From positions 620,001-684,000 of the forward strand of contig NZ_CP007034.1 in the NCBI RefSeq assembly GCF_000512915.1: DNA of 64,000 nucleotides, given 5' to 3'. The notes under the pieces were generated by a model. That model was not told the origin of the DNA, did no database searches, and saw nothing but the letters and a program-made list of their open reading frames with translations. Below, piece by piece: positions 35,243 through 43,819 of the stretch (its first letter is position 1; the number at the start of each line of letters is the position of its first letter). The DNA comes from Barnesiella viscericola DSM 18177. GTDB taxonomy: Bacteria; Bacteroidota; Bacteroidia; Bacteroidales; Barnesiellaceae. The position numbers and the translations under genes were made by a program.

Positions 35243-38200
35243 TTACAAATTGAATTTCAAAGTCAGAGCAAAGCTACGAGTCGTAGGCAATGCATAGCTG
35301 TCAATACCCGAATATACATTCGCCGACACCGAAATATCGGGATCAACAGGAGAGTTCTTATAGATAAAGAAGGCATTCTTTACCGAGAATTGTACCGTCA
35401 TACCTTGGCTCTTTCCAAAGAGGTTGGGCATATCGTAACTCAACGATATATCTCGCATACGCAGGTTGGTAGCATCGTAAACATGATCTTCCATAGGGAA
35501 TGCACCAATAGTCGTATAGTAGTTCTCGACCGAAACTTTGTGGCCTGAGCCGTCGGGCAACTCTTTGAGAACATATTCCTTACCGTTTTGAATTACTCGC
35601 TCACCATTCAGACGATCTTGTGCCGAACGCTCGGAGAGACCATACAAATCAAGGTCGGCCTCAGTCAGTGACATCACCTTACCGCCAATACGTCCGTCGA
35701 TCAAGAAATAGAGAGTCCAGTTTTTCCAGTTAAAGGTGTTGTTCCAACCCAACGTGATGGGAGATGTCATATTCCCCACATAGGTTTCATATTTACCAGA
35801 AGACATCACTGGAACGGCATTTTCATAATTCCCGGCATCAGTAATCTGAATATATCCATTTTCATCACGAGCAAACGAATTCACATAGATATCGCCAAAA
35901 CGGCCCCCTTCTATATACTTAATCTTAAAGGCATTGGGACCTTGTTGAACCTCATAGGGAGCACCCGACTCGGTTTTGTAGGTTTCCAAGATGCGGTTAT
36001 CGTTCCAAGCAATGTTAAATCCGGTCTGCCAGCGCCAGTCTTTATGGAAATTCCAGCGGTATGCTGCCTGGAATTCCAAACCATAGTTGCGAATCACACC
36101 CGTATTGACAGGTTTGGACTCACCATTGGCCGTGGTAATATACAAGAACTGGTTACGGAGCGTAGAATTATAATAGGTCAAGTCGAAATTGAACTTGTTT
36201 TCAAACATCCACACATCAAGTCCCGTTTCAAACGAAGAGGTCGTCTCGGGTAGAGGATTGTCGAACAACGGGGGGCGAGTACCTACAACTCCCGTAGCAA
36301 AATCGATAGTTTGACGAGCAAACAAAGTGTTGGGGATAGGGTTACCTACTACCGACCAGCTACCACGCCATTTCAACTGATTGAGCCAGTCTCGGCGAGG
36401 CAGGAACTTGTCGAGAAGGACATTGGCACCAGCCGAATAGTAATCGAACGATTTGTAGCCGCTACCTTGTGTAAACTGCTGGAATGATTGTGCCCACTCC
36501 ACGCGATAACTACCATCGAGATAAATTTTGTCGAACAATCCGATAGATGCCGTGGCAAAGACCGCAGAACTCCAATCGCTGTTATTCCAGCTATCATAGG
36601 CCGACGTTGCACTACCATTGGGATTGTCGGGACGTTTCTTCACACTGTTTTGAGGGACAAAGGCATTGGGAATACCGCAAGTATCTATCGCCGTCGTAAT
36701 ATTTGTGTTACGATCATAATGACGGGTAAAGCTGGTACCCACGGCCGCATTCACGTCGATTTTATCGGCAAAGCGGTCATTCCAAGTAAGCATGTGGTCA
36801 TTATAGATATCGCTCGAACGCGAGTTGCTCGAATAGTATTTACCACCCACATAGTCAAATGCGGTTCGGAACATACTGGCATACTCCTCATTCAGGTTAT
36901 TACCAGCCACATAGTCAACGCTAAAACGAGTTTGATATTTAATATTTTGCCAAATCTTAGCATCTAACGTCACGTTGGCCAGCAAGCGATCGCGCTTGTT
37001 TATATCGGTCAACATATTAGCGACCCAATAGGGGTTATTCAGGTACTGGTCATACCAATACCACGTTTGTACCGGCTGACCTTCCAACTTGGGGTTACCG
37101 GTTATCGGGTTACTTACAATATCATCGGCGGCAGTACCCGGGTGTTGATAATTGTGCTTGAAATAGCGCATATCCACATCGGCCGGTGTACGATACAAAG
37201 CATGGAGAGCACTCAACGCCTTACCTACCACAGGACCGTTATCGGTTCTCTGGTGAATCCAGTTCAAACTGGTACTGATATTAATGCGTTTATCAAACAG
37301 AGAGAAGGACTCCTTAAGCATCACATTATGGCGATTGAACTTATTGTTCGGTATCAACCCCATTTGATAGGTATTGTTATATGAGAAATAAGTACGGAAA
37401 TTTTCAGTACCGCCACTCAAAGTCAATCCATTATTGGTAGTCAAACCCATATTGAAGAAATCTTTCACCGCATTGCGAGCCGAGTTCATCAAATAAGGGG
37501 CCGAAGCCACTTCATCAGCCGAACGGGTACCGATTTTCGGGCCCCAGGCCGACCACTGATTATTGCCACTAAGACCATAAATCTGTTGAGTTTTGGGATA
37601 CATGGCAATCGTTTCAACCGATGTGGAGCTCGAAATATTCACCTTCACGGCACCGGCAGCTCCCGACTTAGTTGTAATAATAATTACACCGTTGTTGGCT
37701 GCACTACCATAAAGAGCGGCGGCATTCGGGCCTTTCAGAATGGTCATGTTATCAATATCCTCGGGATTAATAGTAGACAAGAGGTCATCACCACTACGGG
37801 CACCACCATTAATCATACCTTCACCTACCTGTGTTCCCATACCATTCTGCATAGGTACACCGTCAATAACAATCAACGGCTGGTTGGTTCCAAGAATTGA
37901 GGTGGATCCACGAAGTACAATTTTCGTAGCGCCACCACCTGCACCGGTATTATTAGGAACAATGGTCAAACCGGCACTTTTACCTTGGAGCGAATTGATG
38001 AAGTTCGTTTCCTTGATACGAGTCACCTCTTCATTCTTAATTGTCTGAGTGGCATAAGTCAGGGTTTTGGATTCACGCGAAATACCCATAGCCGTTACAA
38101 CGACCTCGTCCAAGACACGGGTCTCCTCCTTCATAACCACATCGTATGAAGTAGCGCCTGCCAACGACAGCGATGCTTTCTGATAACCTACATAACTAAA

Positions 38201-38476
38201 GTCAAGCACGGCGTTGTTATTCGGGACCTCAATCGAATAAACACCATCAATATTAGTAGAGGCTCCGATAGCCGTTCCTCTTACTAACACGCTCACACCG
38301 ATCAACGGTTCACCCGTTTCATCGGAAACCACACCTTTAATACGGTGTTTGTTCAACTGAGTCTCTTTTGCAGAAGCCTGCCCTGCCGGTTGCCCCATGG
38401 CATTTGCCATACATGGAGCAAAAAGAGACAGAGTAAGCACCAAAAGCCCAATCTTGCACGTCTGATTTTTTTTCAT
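35243..38476 (-). CDS. SusC/RagA-family TonB-dependent outer-membrane transporter
   Basis: 1077 residues. Signal peptide about 1-26; carboxypeptidase-regulatory-like beta-sandwich about 43-122 (IKGVVSDETGEPLIGVSVLVRGT); TonB box region VLDEVVVTAMGI; plug about 135-255 (NSLQGKSAGLTI, PLIVIDGVPM, DDLLSTINPEDIDNMTILKGPNAAALYGS); then a 22-strand barrel ending ALTLKFNL. There is no N-terminal STN domain, so this transporter should not signal to an anti-sigma factor. It imports oligosaccharides with its SusD partner, powered by TonB. First gene of a four-gene locus; no regulator gene is adjacent. Confidence 0.96.
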   Translation of the reverse strand: MKKNQTCKIGLLVLTLSLFAPCMANAMGQPAGQASAKETQLNKHRIKGVVSDETGEPLIGVSVLVRGTAIGASTNIDGVYSIEVPNNNAVLDFSYVGYQKASLSLAGATSYDVVMKEETRVLDEVVVTAMGISRESKTLTYATQTIKNEEVTRIKETNFINSLQGKSAGLTIVPNNTGAGGGATKIVLRGSTSILGTNQPLIVIDGVPMQNGMGTQVGEGMINGGARSGDDLLSTINPEDIDNMTILKGPNAAALYGSAANNGVIIITTKSGAAGAVKVNISSSTSVETIAMYPKTQQIYGLSGNNQWSAWGPKIGTRSADEVASAPYLMNSARNAVKDFFNMGLTTNNGLTLSGGTENFRTYFSYNNTYQMGLIPNNKFNRHNVMLKESFSLFDKRINISTSLNWIHQRTDNGPVVGKALSALHALYRTPADVDMRYFKHNYQHPGTAADDIVSNPITGNPKLEGQPVQTWYWYDQYLNNPYWVANMLTDINKRDRLLANVTLDAKIWQNIKYQTRFSVDYVAGNNLNEEYASMFRTAFDYVGGKYYSSNSRSSDIYNDHMLTWNDRFADKIDVNAAVGTSFTRHYDRNTNITTAIDTCGIPNAFVPQNSVKKRPDNPNGSATSAYDSWNNSDWSSAVFATASIGLFDKIYLDGSYRVEWAQSFQQFTQGSGYKSFDYYSAGANVLLDKFLPRRDWLNQLKWRGSWSVVGNPIPNTLFARQTIDFATGVVGTRPPLFDNPLPETTSSFETGLDVWMFENKFNFDLTYYNSTLRNQFLYITTANGESKPVNTGVIRNYGLEFQAAYRWNFHKDWRWQTGFNIAWNDNRILETYKTESGAPYEVQQGPNAFKIKYIEGGRFGDIYVNSFARDENGYIQITDAGNYENAVPVMSSGKYETYVGNMTSPITLGWNNTFNWKNWTLYFLIDGRIGGKVMSLTEADLDLYGLSERSAQDRLNGERVIQNGKEYVLKELPDGSGHKVSVENYYTTIGAFPMEDHVYDATNLRMRDISLSYDMPNLFGKSQGMTVQFSVKNAFFIYKNSPVDPDISVSANVYSGIDSYALPTTRSFALTLKFNL

Positions 38477-38543
38477 GCTTTTTAGATTTAATTGTTCAAT
38501 GTAACTCTATTTAAACATTTCTCTCTCGTATACACACTGAAAT

Positions 38544-38605
38544 AAAAACGTCATGAAACGTTTTTGCACATCGTATCACTATTATTAACCCTAAATTTTG
38601 GGTTA
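38544..38605. promoter_or_regulatory. Two dyad elements upstream of susC
   Basis: 38544-38551 and 38558-38565 form an 8-bp hairpin with a T run on either strand. 38586-38605 is an inverted repeat TAACCC-N8-GGGTTA with an AAATTT centre, a plausible operator. No consensus TAnnTTTG faces susC in 38477-38834; this 358-bp AT-rich region otherwise shows only a doubtful 67-codon frame. Confidence 0.4.
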
Positions 38606-39005
38606 CCCCTAGTGAAAATCGGTTATTTTTTTTACAAAATAAGAAAATAGTAAGTTACCAAAACATAATTTATTGATATTCAACATAATTAAGATATATA
38701 TATTTTTTATCTCTCCTTGCACTTTTTTTCTCTCTAAAAACATAACTATCTCTTTCCCCTCCCCTATGGCAAACGATTCCACGGCCTTATCATAAAATGC
38801 TTCTCTTCGCATTTAATTACGCAAAATGAGAAAACCTTAAATCCGCAACTCCATTCCCGAAGTGCTACCTACATAAAGAGAAATGGACTTTTGATTCGTA
38901 AGATAACCATTAAGTCCTCGCGTCCGTTTCAATGCGCATACCATCCCCTTACCCCATAAAGCGACTTGAGGCAATACGCAATCAGTGGCCATCAAGTGAT
39001 GTAAA

Positions 39006-40292
39006 TCATCCGGAAGAAGTTTTGAAGGCTTCTGCATATGCATGGTTGTCGGTGTAGATATTCAGCACACATTGCCTTGCGGTCTTAATCCACTTGGCAG
39101 GTACTGAAATGAATTTGAAGACAAACGTCTTGATACGGCTGGTTTCCTTGAGCCCGAACTTCTTCACTTCAATCCTTTGCATGATGGCCTTGTAGAAATT
39201 GCGTATCAGTGCCGTCAGGAGCAGGAACACGGTATTTTCCGCCATGAAGGATTTAGGCAGTCTGTCCCATCCAAACCCATTGTTCATGTCATCAAAGACG
39301 CGTTCCTTGCCACCGCGCATGTTATAGAACTCCACGATGTCCCTCATGGATGATTCGTAATCGTTGGTCAGGATGCAGCGGTATGTATATTCCCCCTCCC
39401 ACAGGTCCGGTCCACTGCCCATGCGTCTCTGTCTCTGGATTACCAGGCGATACGGTTTGCCCTTCCACTTCTCAACGAGAATGGAGTTCAACTCAAACAC
39501 GATGCCGTTTATCTCTTCCTTCTTCCACCCTCTGAGCGCGAAGATGTCATCATAGAGCGAGCAGCAGCGGTTGGCGCGTATGTAGAATGTCCTGCAATGC
39601 TTCCTGACCTCATCCACAATGTCTTCAGAGCATGAGCCGCAGTCGGCCCTGAAGCGTTTGACTGTCAGCTTCTTCTCTTCAAGTCTCTCCAAAATCCTCT
39701 TTAGCGTGTCCTTCTGGTGAAAGCGTACATTGGTGTTGCCGTCGCTGTTCTCTATGCCGACAATCATGTCGCCGATAACGGCCACACCGGACCTGTAACC
39801 AAGAAATTTCTTGTACGTGGGCTTTGCATCGTACTTCTCCGCCTCAATGAACTGGTGGTCAAAGTCAACGTCATACTCCCCGCCCTCTTTCAACTGCCCT
39901 GTGGACAACAGGCAATTCAGGAGCAATGTGTTGAGTGTGTCTGCCGTATTGAAATCATAGGACTTTCCGGCATCAGACGTGTATGAGATGTTTTCCCGGG
40001 TCAGTTCGTTTATTGCCCTAAGGATGGTGTCGGCGCTACAGGTGCGGAGTGTGGGGTGAAGGGAAAGATGACTCATTAAGTGGGCGGTGACATCCTCAAC
40101 GCAAGAACCGCCGCAGAAGTAAACGCATAGGAGGGAGCGGATGATTTCGCTGTATTGATAACCATAGAGTTTGCATCTCAACCCAAGTGTTGAGTCAATT
40201 GTAGAGGAGAGAAGGGAGGTAAATTGCTCCATGATTGGAAATATGCCTCCAAAAGGAGTGAGTCTTTCGGATTTTATTGCTACCTTTGCCAT
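39006..40292 (-). CDS. IS1380-family transposase
   Basis: A 428-residue DDE transposase. Seen: MAKVAIKSERLTPFGGIF start typical of Bacteroides IS1380 elements, DVDFDHQFIEAEKYDAKPTYKK with the first catalytic Asp, FRADCGSCSED with the second Asp, and MRGGKERVFDDMNNGFGWDRLP carrying the Glu near the end of the catalytic domain. Length is normal and the frame is intact, so it should be active. It is expressed from the right end of the element towards susC. Confidence 0.95.
   Translation of the reverse strand: MAKVAIKSERLTPFGGIFPIMEQFTSLLSSTIDSTLGLRCKLYGYQYSEIIRSLLCVYFCGGSCVEDVTAHLMSHLSLHPTLRTCSADTILRAINELTRENISYTSDAGKSYDFNTADTLNTLLLNCLLSTGQLKEGGEYDVDFDHQFIEAEKYDAKPTYKKFLGYRSGVAVIGDMIVGIENSDGNTNVRFHQKDTLKRILERLEEKKLTVKRFRADCGSCSEDIVDEVRKHCRTFYIRANRCCSLYDDIFALRGWKKEEINGIVFELNSILVEKWKGKPYRLVIQRQRRMGSGPDLWEGEYTYRCILTNDYESSMRDIVEFYNMRGGKERVFDDMNNGFGWDRLPKSFMAENTVFLLLTALIRNFYKAIMQRIEVKKFGLKETSRIKTFVFKFISVPAKWIKTARQCVLNIYTDNHAYAEAFKTSSG
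40281..40288 (+). promoter_or_regulatory. Possible outward promoter box in the IS
   Basis: TACCTTTG on the plus strand, antisense to the first transposase codons, facing the beta-lactamase 246 nt away. It is a perfect -7 box but no -33 TTTG is found, so activity is uncertain. IS1380-type elements of Bacteroides are known to drive neighbouring resistance genes from outward promoters. Confidence 0.35.
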
Positions 40293-40533
40293 GCCTGTTG
40301 CGGTTTTCTTTGTCTTTGGATTCGCAACACTAAGGTAAGTGAAAACGCTGACATGGCAAAAACCTGGGCAACAAAATGTTGCTCAGGAACTTATAAAAAT
40401 AATTATCAATTATGTTGCGGAATTAAGGGAAAAGTATTTCATTTTGATATTAACGCTTGTTAAAGCGCAGAAAAACGTATCGGCAAAACCAATTTTACAT
40501 TACTTTTATATTGTTTAAATTTAATATTTCAAG

Positions 40534-41442
40534 ATGCAAATAAACTGGACCATTCTACTCACAATCCTGTTCCTATGGAATAGCACCTTATCCTCTTTCG
40601 CCACAATAAGGCAGGAGATGCCGATGAAAATCGACTCGGAGATTCGCATCATCTCTCAGAGACATGATGCGACTATCGGGGTAGCTTTTTCGCTCGACAA
40701 CCGGCTCTATATCTACAACGACTCCATACGTTATCCGCTCATGAGCGTGTTCAAACTGCACGTAGCCGTAGCAGCCCTCCAACGCATGGAGGCCAAAGGA
40801 ACCCAACTCGACGAGATTCTGCAAATAGATTCCTCCCAAATGCAGCGCAACACATACAGTCCACTGCTCGACCGCTATCCCTCGGGCAGCTTCCACATCT
40901 CGTATGCCGACCTCCTGCATTATGCCCTTGCCCTGAGCGACAACAACGCCTGTGACATTCTCATCGACTATGCCGGAGGTATCGAGGCGGTCAAGGCCTG
41001 TACCGATGGGGCAAGCCTTACCGGCTATGACCTCACCGAGACCGAAGCCTCTATGCATGAACACATTCCGGCCTGCTACCACAACTGGGCTCACCCCTCG
41101 TCGGTAGTACAACTGTTGCAAAAGATTCACGATGGCGCTCTACTCAACGAGGAGCATACTCGCTTCATGATCAACACCCTCATCGAAACCTCGACGGGGA
41201 ACAACAAAATACGGGCCGGGCTACCTGCAGGGATTACAATGGGGCACAAAACCGGCAGTTCGGGAAAGGTCGACGGACTGACGATAGCCGACAACGATGC
41301 AGCCTTCATCTATCTCCCCGACGGCCGGCTGTGCTATCTGGTTATTTTCGTGAAAGACTCTCACGAAACCGACTCCCAAAATGCCGACCTCATCGCCCGC
41401 ATTACCCGCATCATTTACAACGCCGTCACGCAAGTGCACTAA
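40534..41442 (+). CDS. Class A beta-lactamase, A2-type
   Basis: 302 residues with signal peptide about 1-23. Serine beta-lactamase motifs: Ser71-Val-Phe-Lys74, Ser135-Asp-Asn137, the omega-loop Glu171 in TEASM followed by CYHNW, and Lys239-Thr-Gly241. The CYHNW form and the length resemble the Bacteroidota/PER-VEB-CfxA-CblA subgroup (A2), which hydrolyses penicillins and often cephalosporins. It acts in the periplasm. The nearest upstream element is an IS1380-family insertion ending 105 bp before the ATG. A native near-match promoter TACTTTTA at 40501-40508 is also present. The exact family and spectrum cannot be fixed by eye. Confidence 0.9.
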   Translation: MQINWTILLTILFLWNSTLSSFATIRQEMPMKIDSEIRIISQRHDATIGVAFSLDNRLYIYNDSIRYPLMSVFKLHVAVAALQRMEAKGTQLDEILQIDSSQMQRNTYSPLLDRYPSGSFHISYADLLHYALALSDNNACDILIDYAGGIEAVKACTDGASLTGYDLTETEASMHEHIPACYHNWAHPSSVVQLLQKIHDGALLNEEHTRFMINTLIETSTGNNKIRAGLPAGITMGHKTGSSGKVDGLTIADNDAAFIYLPDGRLCYLVIFVKDSHETDSQNADLIARITRIIYNAVTQVH

Positions 41443-41735
41443 CAGGAAAATTATCCACTCGACACAACTACGGAATCACCCAAGCCAATACAGCAGGAAG
41501 AACGAGTAACCGACAACAATGTTATATATAATAATGTATATACATGAACGCCATACCGGGTTACAGGTATGGAATCCCAATTAACCGACCAAGAGCTTAG
41601 CACAAAAGACTTGCCTGCCTCACATCGGGTGCAGAATACTTATGTGATTCGAGGAAACAGCTTAACGCAAATGCCGAGGAATGAACTCTTCCTCAGGGTC
41701 GCTCCACACTTCTCAGGCCTATACCGGAACAAAAA
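41443..41735. other. Intergenic region between beta-lactamase and dnaJ
   Basis: No believable gene. A short hairpin (CCATACC 41551-41557 with GGTATGG 41566-41572) without T run could be a weak beta-lactamase terminator. The 120-codon frame starting at 41569 runs through the dnaJ terminator and antisense to dnaJ and is rejected. Confidence 0.5.
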
Positions 41736-41774
41736 AAACCGCCCGACACATCTTCACGATGTACCGTGCGGTTT
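41736..41774 (-). terminator. grpE-dnaJ terminator
   Basis: Interrupted hairpin (outer 7 bp AAACCGC/GCGGTTT, inner CACATC-region pairs, 5-nt loop) followed on the minus strand by eight T. It begins 28 nt after the dnaJ stop. Confidence 0.85.
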
Positions 41775-41801
41775 CATTTATCATATCCTATGTGTATATG
41801 T

Positions 41802-42962
41802 TTATTCAAACATGTGGCGCAACTTGCTGAATATGCGTTGTTTGGTAGTCAGCGTAGGCTGTATGTTAGGCGAAGTCTTCAACTCCTCGAAATGTTTCTT
41901 CTCGGCGGCGTTGAGATTTTCGGGGATATAAACCGATACGTTCACAATCAAATCGCCCACCCCATACCGGTTGACTGAGGGCAGACCTTTACCCCGCAAG
42001 CGGAATATCTTGCCCGGTTGGGTTCCCGGTTCTACCTTGATACGGGCCTTGCCATCAAGCGTGGGTACATCGACCGAGCCACCCAATACAGCCGTAGGCA
42101 AATCAAGAAGCAGGTTGTATATCAAATCGTTCTCGTCGCGTACCAAATCGGGGTGAGGTTCCTCTTCGATGAGAATGAGCAAATCGCCATTCACACCACC
42201 ATGACGGGCGGCATTTCCCTTCCCGGCCATCGAGAGCTGCATGCCCTCCGATACACCGGCAGGAATATTGAGGGTGATTACCTCCTCTTCCCGCACAATA
42301 CCTTCGCCGGCACAATGAGGACATTTCTTGGTAATGATGCGTCCCTCACCGCCACAGTCGGGACAGGTCGTGGTCGACTGCATGGCCCCGAGGAAAGTCT
42401 GTTGAACCCGTGTCACTACACCCGAGCCGTTACACTTCGAGCAGGTGGTATAGGCCGTTCCATTCTCGGCACCGGTCCCCTTACAGTAGGTACAACTTAC
42501 ATATTTGGGCACCTTGATTTTCTTCTCGACACCCGTAGCAATCTCTTTCAAGGTCAGTTTTACCTTCACGCGCAGGTCGGAGCCTTTATTGACGTGCCGA
42601 CGGCCGCCACTACGCGAACTGCTACCACCGCCAAAGCCTTCAAAGCCACTAAAACTGCCACCGAAGATATCGCCGAAATGCGAGAATATATCTTCCATCG
42701 ACATACCGCCACCGCTGAAACCACCACCGGCTGCACCGCCCAAACCTTGATGTCCGAACTGGTCGTAACGGGCCCGCTTATCGGGATCGCTCAATACCTC
42801 ATAAGCCTCGGCAGCCTCCTTGAATTTCTCCTCGGCCTCCTTATTCCCCGGGTTTTTATCGGGGTGATATTGAATGGCCTTTTTACGGTATGCCTTCTTT
42901 ATCTCTTCGGGTGTCGCATTCTTGGCGACCCCCAGCACTTCATAGTAATCTCTCTTTTCCAT
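41802..42962 (-). CDS. dnaJ: Chaperone DnaJ (Hsp40)
   Basis: A 386-residue full-length type I J-protein. J domain 1-70 with the HPD motif in [10 protein letters not shown]; Gly/Phe-rich region about 75-125; four zinc-binding repeats [24 protein letters not shown] and CPHCAGEG; C-terminal substrate-binding and dimerisation domains ([27 protein letters not shown]). It delivers unfolded clients to DnaK and stimulates its ATPase. It is 22 nt downstream of grpE in the same operon. dnaK itself is not in the window. Confidence 0.97.
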   Translation of the reverse strand: MEKRDYYEVLGVAKNATPEEIKKAYRKKAIQYHPDKNPGNKEAEEKFKEAAEAYEVLSDPDKRARYDQFGHQGLGGAAGGGFSGGGMSMEDIFSHFGDIFGGSFSGFEGFGGGSSSRSGGRRHVNKGSDLRVKVKLTLKEIATGVEKKIKVPKYVSCTYCKGTGAENGTAYTTCSKCNGSGVVTRVQQTFLGAMQSTTTCPDCGGEGRIITKKCPHCAGEGIVREEEVITLNIPAGVSEGMQLSMAGKGNAARHGGVNGDLLILIEEEPHPDLVRDENDLIYNLLLDLPTAVLGGSVDVPTLDGKARIKVEPGTQPGKIFRLRGKGLPSVNRYGVGDLIVNVSVYIPENLNAAEKKHFEELKTSPNIQPTLTTKQRIFSKLRHMFE

Positions 42963-42984
42963 TGCTCTCTATCCCTCTAAATCG

Positions 42985-43626
42985 TTATTCTCCCACTACT
43001 ACCTTGGCAAAACGAATCACCTTGTCGTTGAGCGTATAGCCCTTTTGAACCGTGTCGATCACCTTGCCTTTTTGGGCAGGATCGGGAGCCGGGAAGGTAG
43101 TCACGGCCTCGTGATACTCGGTATCGAAATCGGCTCCCTGTGTGGGAATCTCTTTCACGCCGTTTTGTTCGAGATAGGCTTTGAATTTGTTGTATATCAA
43201 ATTCATGCCCTCTTTCACGGCTTCCAGATCGTTACTCTTTTCCACAGCGGCCAATCCCCGTTCAAAGTCATCGACAACCGGCAGGATAGCCTTCATGCAG
43301 CTCTCACCGCCGTTCTTAATCAGATCGGCTTTCTCGCGCAAAGTCCGTTTGCGGAAATTATCAAACTCGGCCATCAGCAACAGATAATCCTTCTGCATCT
43401 TCTCGATGGTCGCTTTCAGCGTGTCCAACTCGGCTGACAATTTGGCAGCCTCGTCAGCCTCGCCCCCTTCGGCTGCGGCATCAGGTTCACCTGCTTCCGT
43501 CTCCTGGGGCTGTTGCTCGCAAGGTTCCTCTTTGTCTTTTTCAGGAGCCTCTTCCTCAATCACTTGCGATTTCTCGCGTTCTTTTTCTTCAGCCATATTT
43601 TTAATTTTTCTTTTTTTACTATTCAT
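42985..43626 (-). CDS. grpE: Nucleotide-exchange factor GrpE
   Basis: Up to 213 residues; the start is ATG at 43626 or the ATG at 43596 (MAEEKERE). Acidic disordered N-terminus about 1-65, long coiled-coil helix about 65-110 (LDTLKATIEKMQKDYLLLMAEFDNFRKRTLREKADL), and the beta-wing ending VQKGYTLNDKVIRFAKVVVGE, the GrpE signature. It releases ADP from DnaK. Translationally close to dnaJ. I see no CIRCE element, hrcA, or clear promoter in the 193 nt upstream, so heat-shock control is not visible here. Confidence 0.95.
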   Translation of the reverse strand: MNSKKRKIKNMAEEKEREKSQVIEEEAPEKDKEEPCEQQPQETEAGEPDAAAEGGEADEAAKLSAELDTLKATIEKMQKDYLLLMAEFDNFRKRTLREKADLIKNGGESCMKAILPVVDDFERGLAAVEKSNDLEAVKEGMNLIYNKFKAYLEQNGVKEIPTQGADFDTEYHEAVTTFPAPDPAQKGKVIDTVQKGYTLNDKVIRFAKVVVGE

Positions 43627-43819
43627 ATTCTTCCTCCCGAAGGATTAACCTTCAACAAGCATTTATATAGTATCAAAAACACTGCCAAACCGGTTGCGGC
43701 TGTATTTTTGTCACGCCCTCCCTACCCGACTGTCAGCCTCACCCTCATACCCGATATAACACCGAGGGGCTGACCCTTCCGGACCGCCCCTCGTATATCT
43801 GCGACAAAATGTCGTCTAT

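Larger units (their letters stand above)
38835..40428. mobile_element. Complete IS1380-family insertion sequence, 1594 bp
   Basis: Terminal inverted repeats CCTTAAATCCGCAAC (38835-38849) and its complement (40414-40428) match 14 of 15. The bases GAAAA flank both ends (38830-38834 and 40429-40433) as a 5-bp target duplication. The element holds one intact IS1380-type transposase (39006-40292) on the minus strand. The intact ends, duplication and gene suggest a recent, possibly active insertion. It separates susC from the divergent beta-lactamase gene; removing it leaves a 463-bp intergenic region. Confidence 0.93.

Noticed and set aside
38609-38812. 67-codon frame upstream of susC
   Set aside because: Composition and sequence look random, a stop codon directly precedes the ATG, and it lies in the likely control region.
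41569-41931. 120-codon plus-strand frame
   Set aside because: It passes through the dnaJ terminator and antisense of dnaJ.
43713-43720. TATTTTTG on the plus strand between grpE and GH84
   Set aside because: No gene or terminator on that strand to receive it; probably chance.
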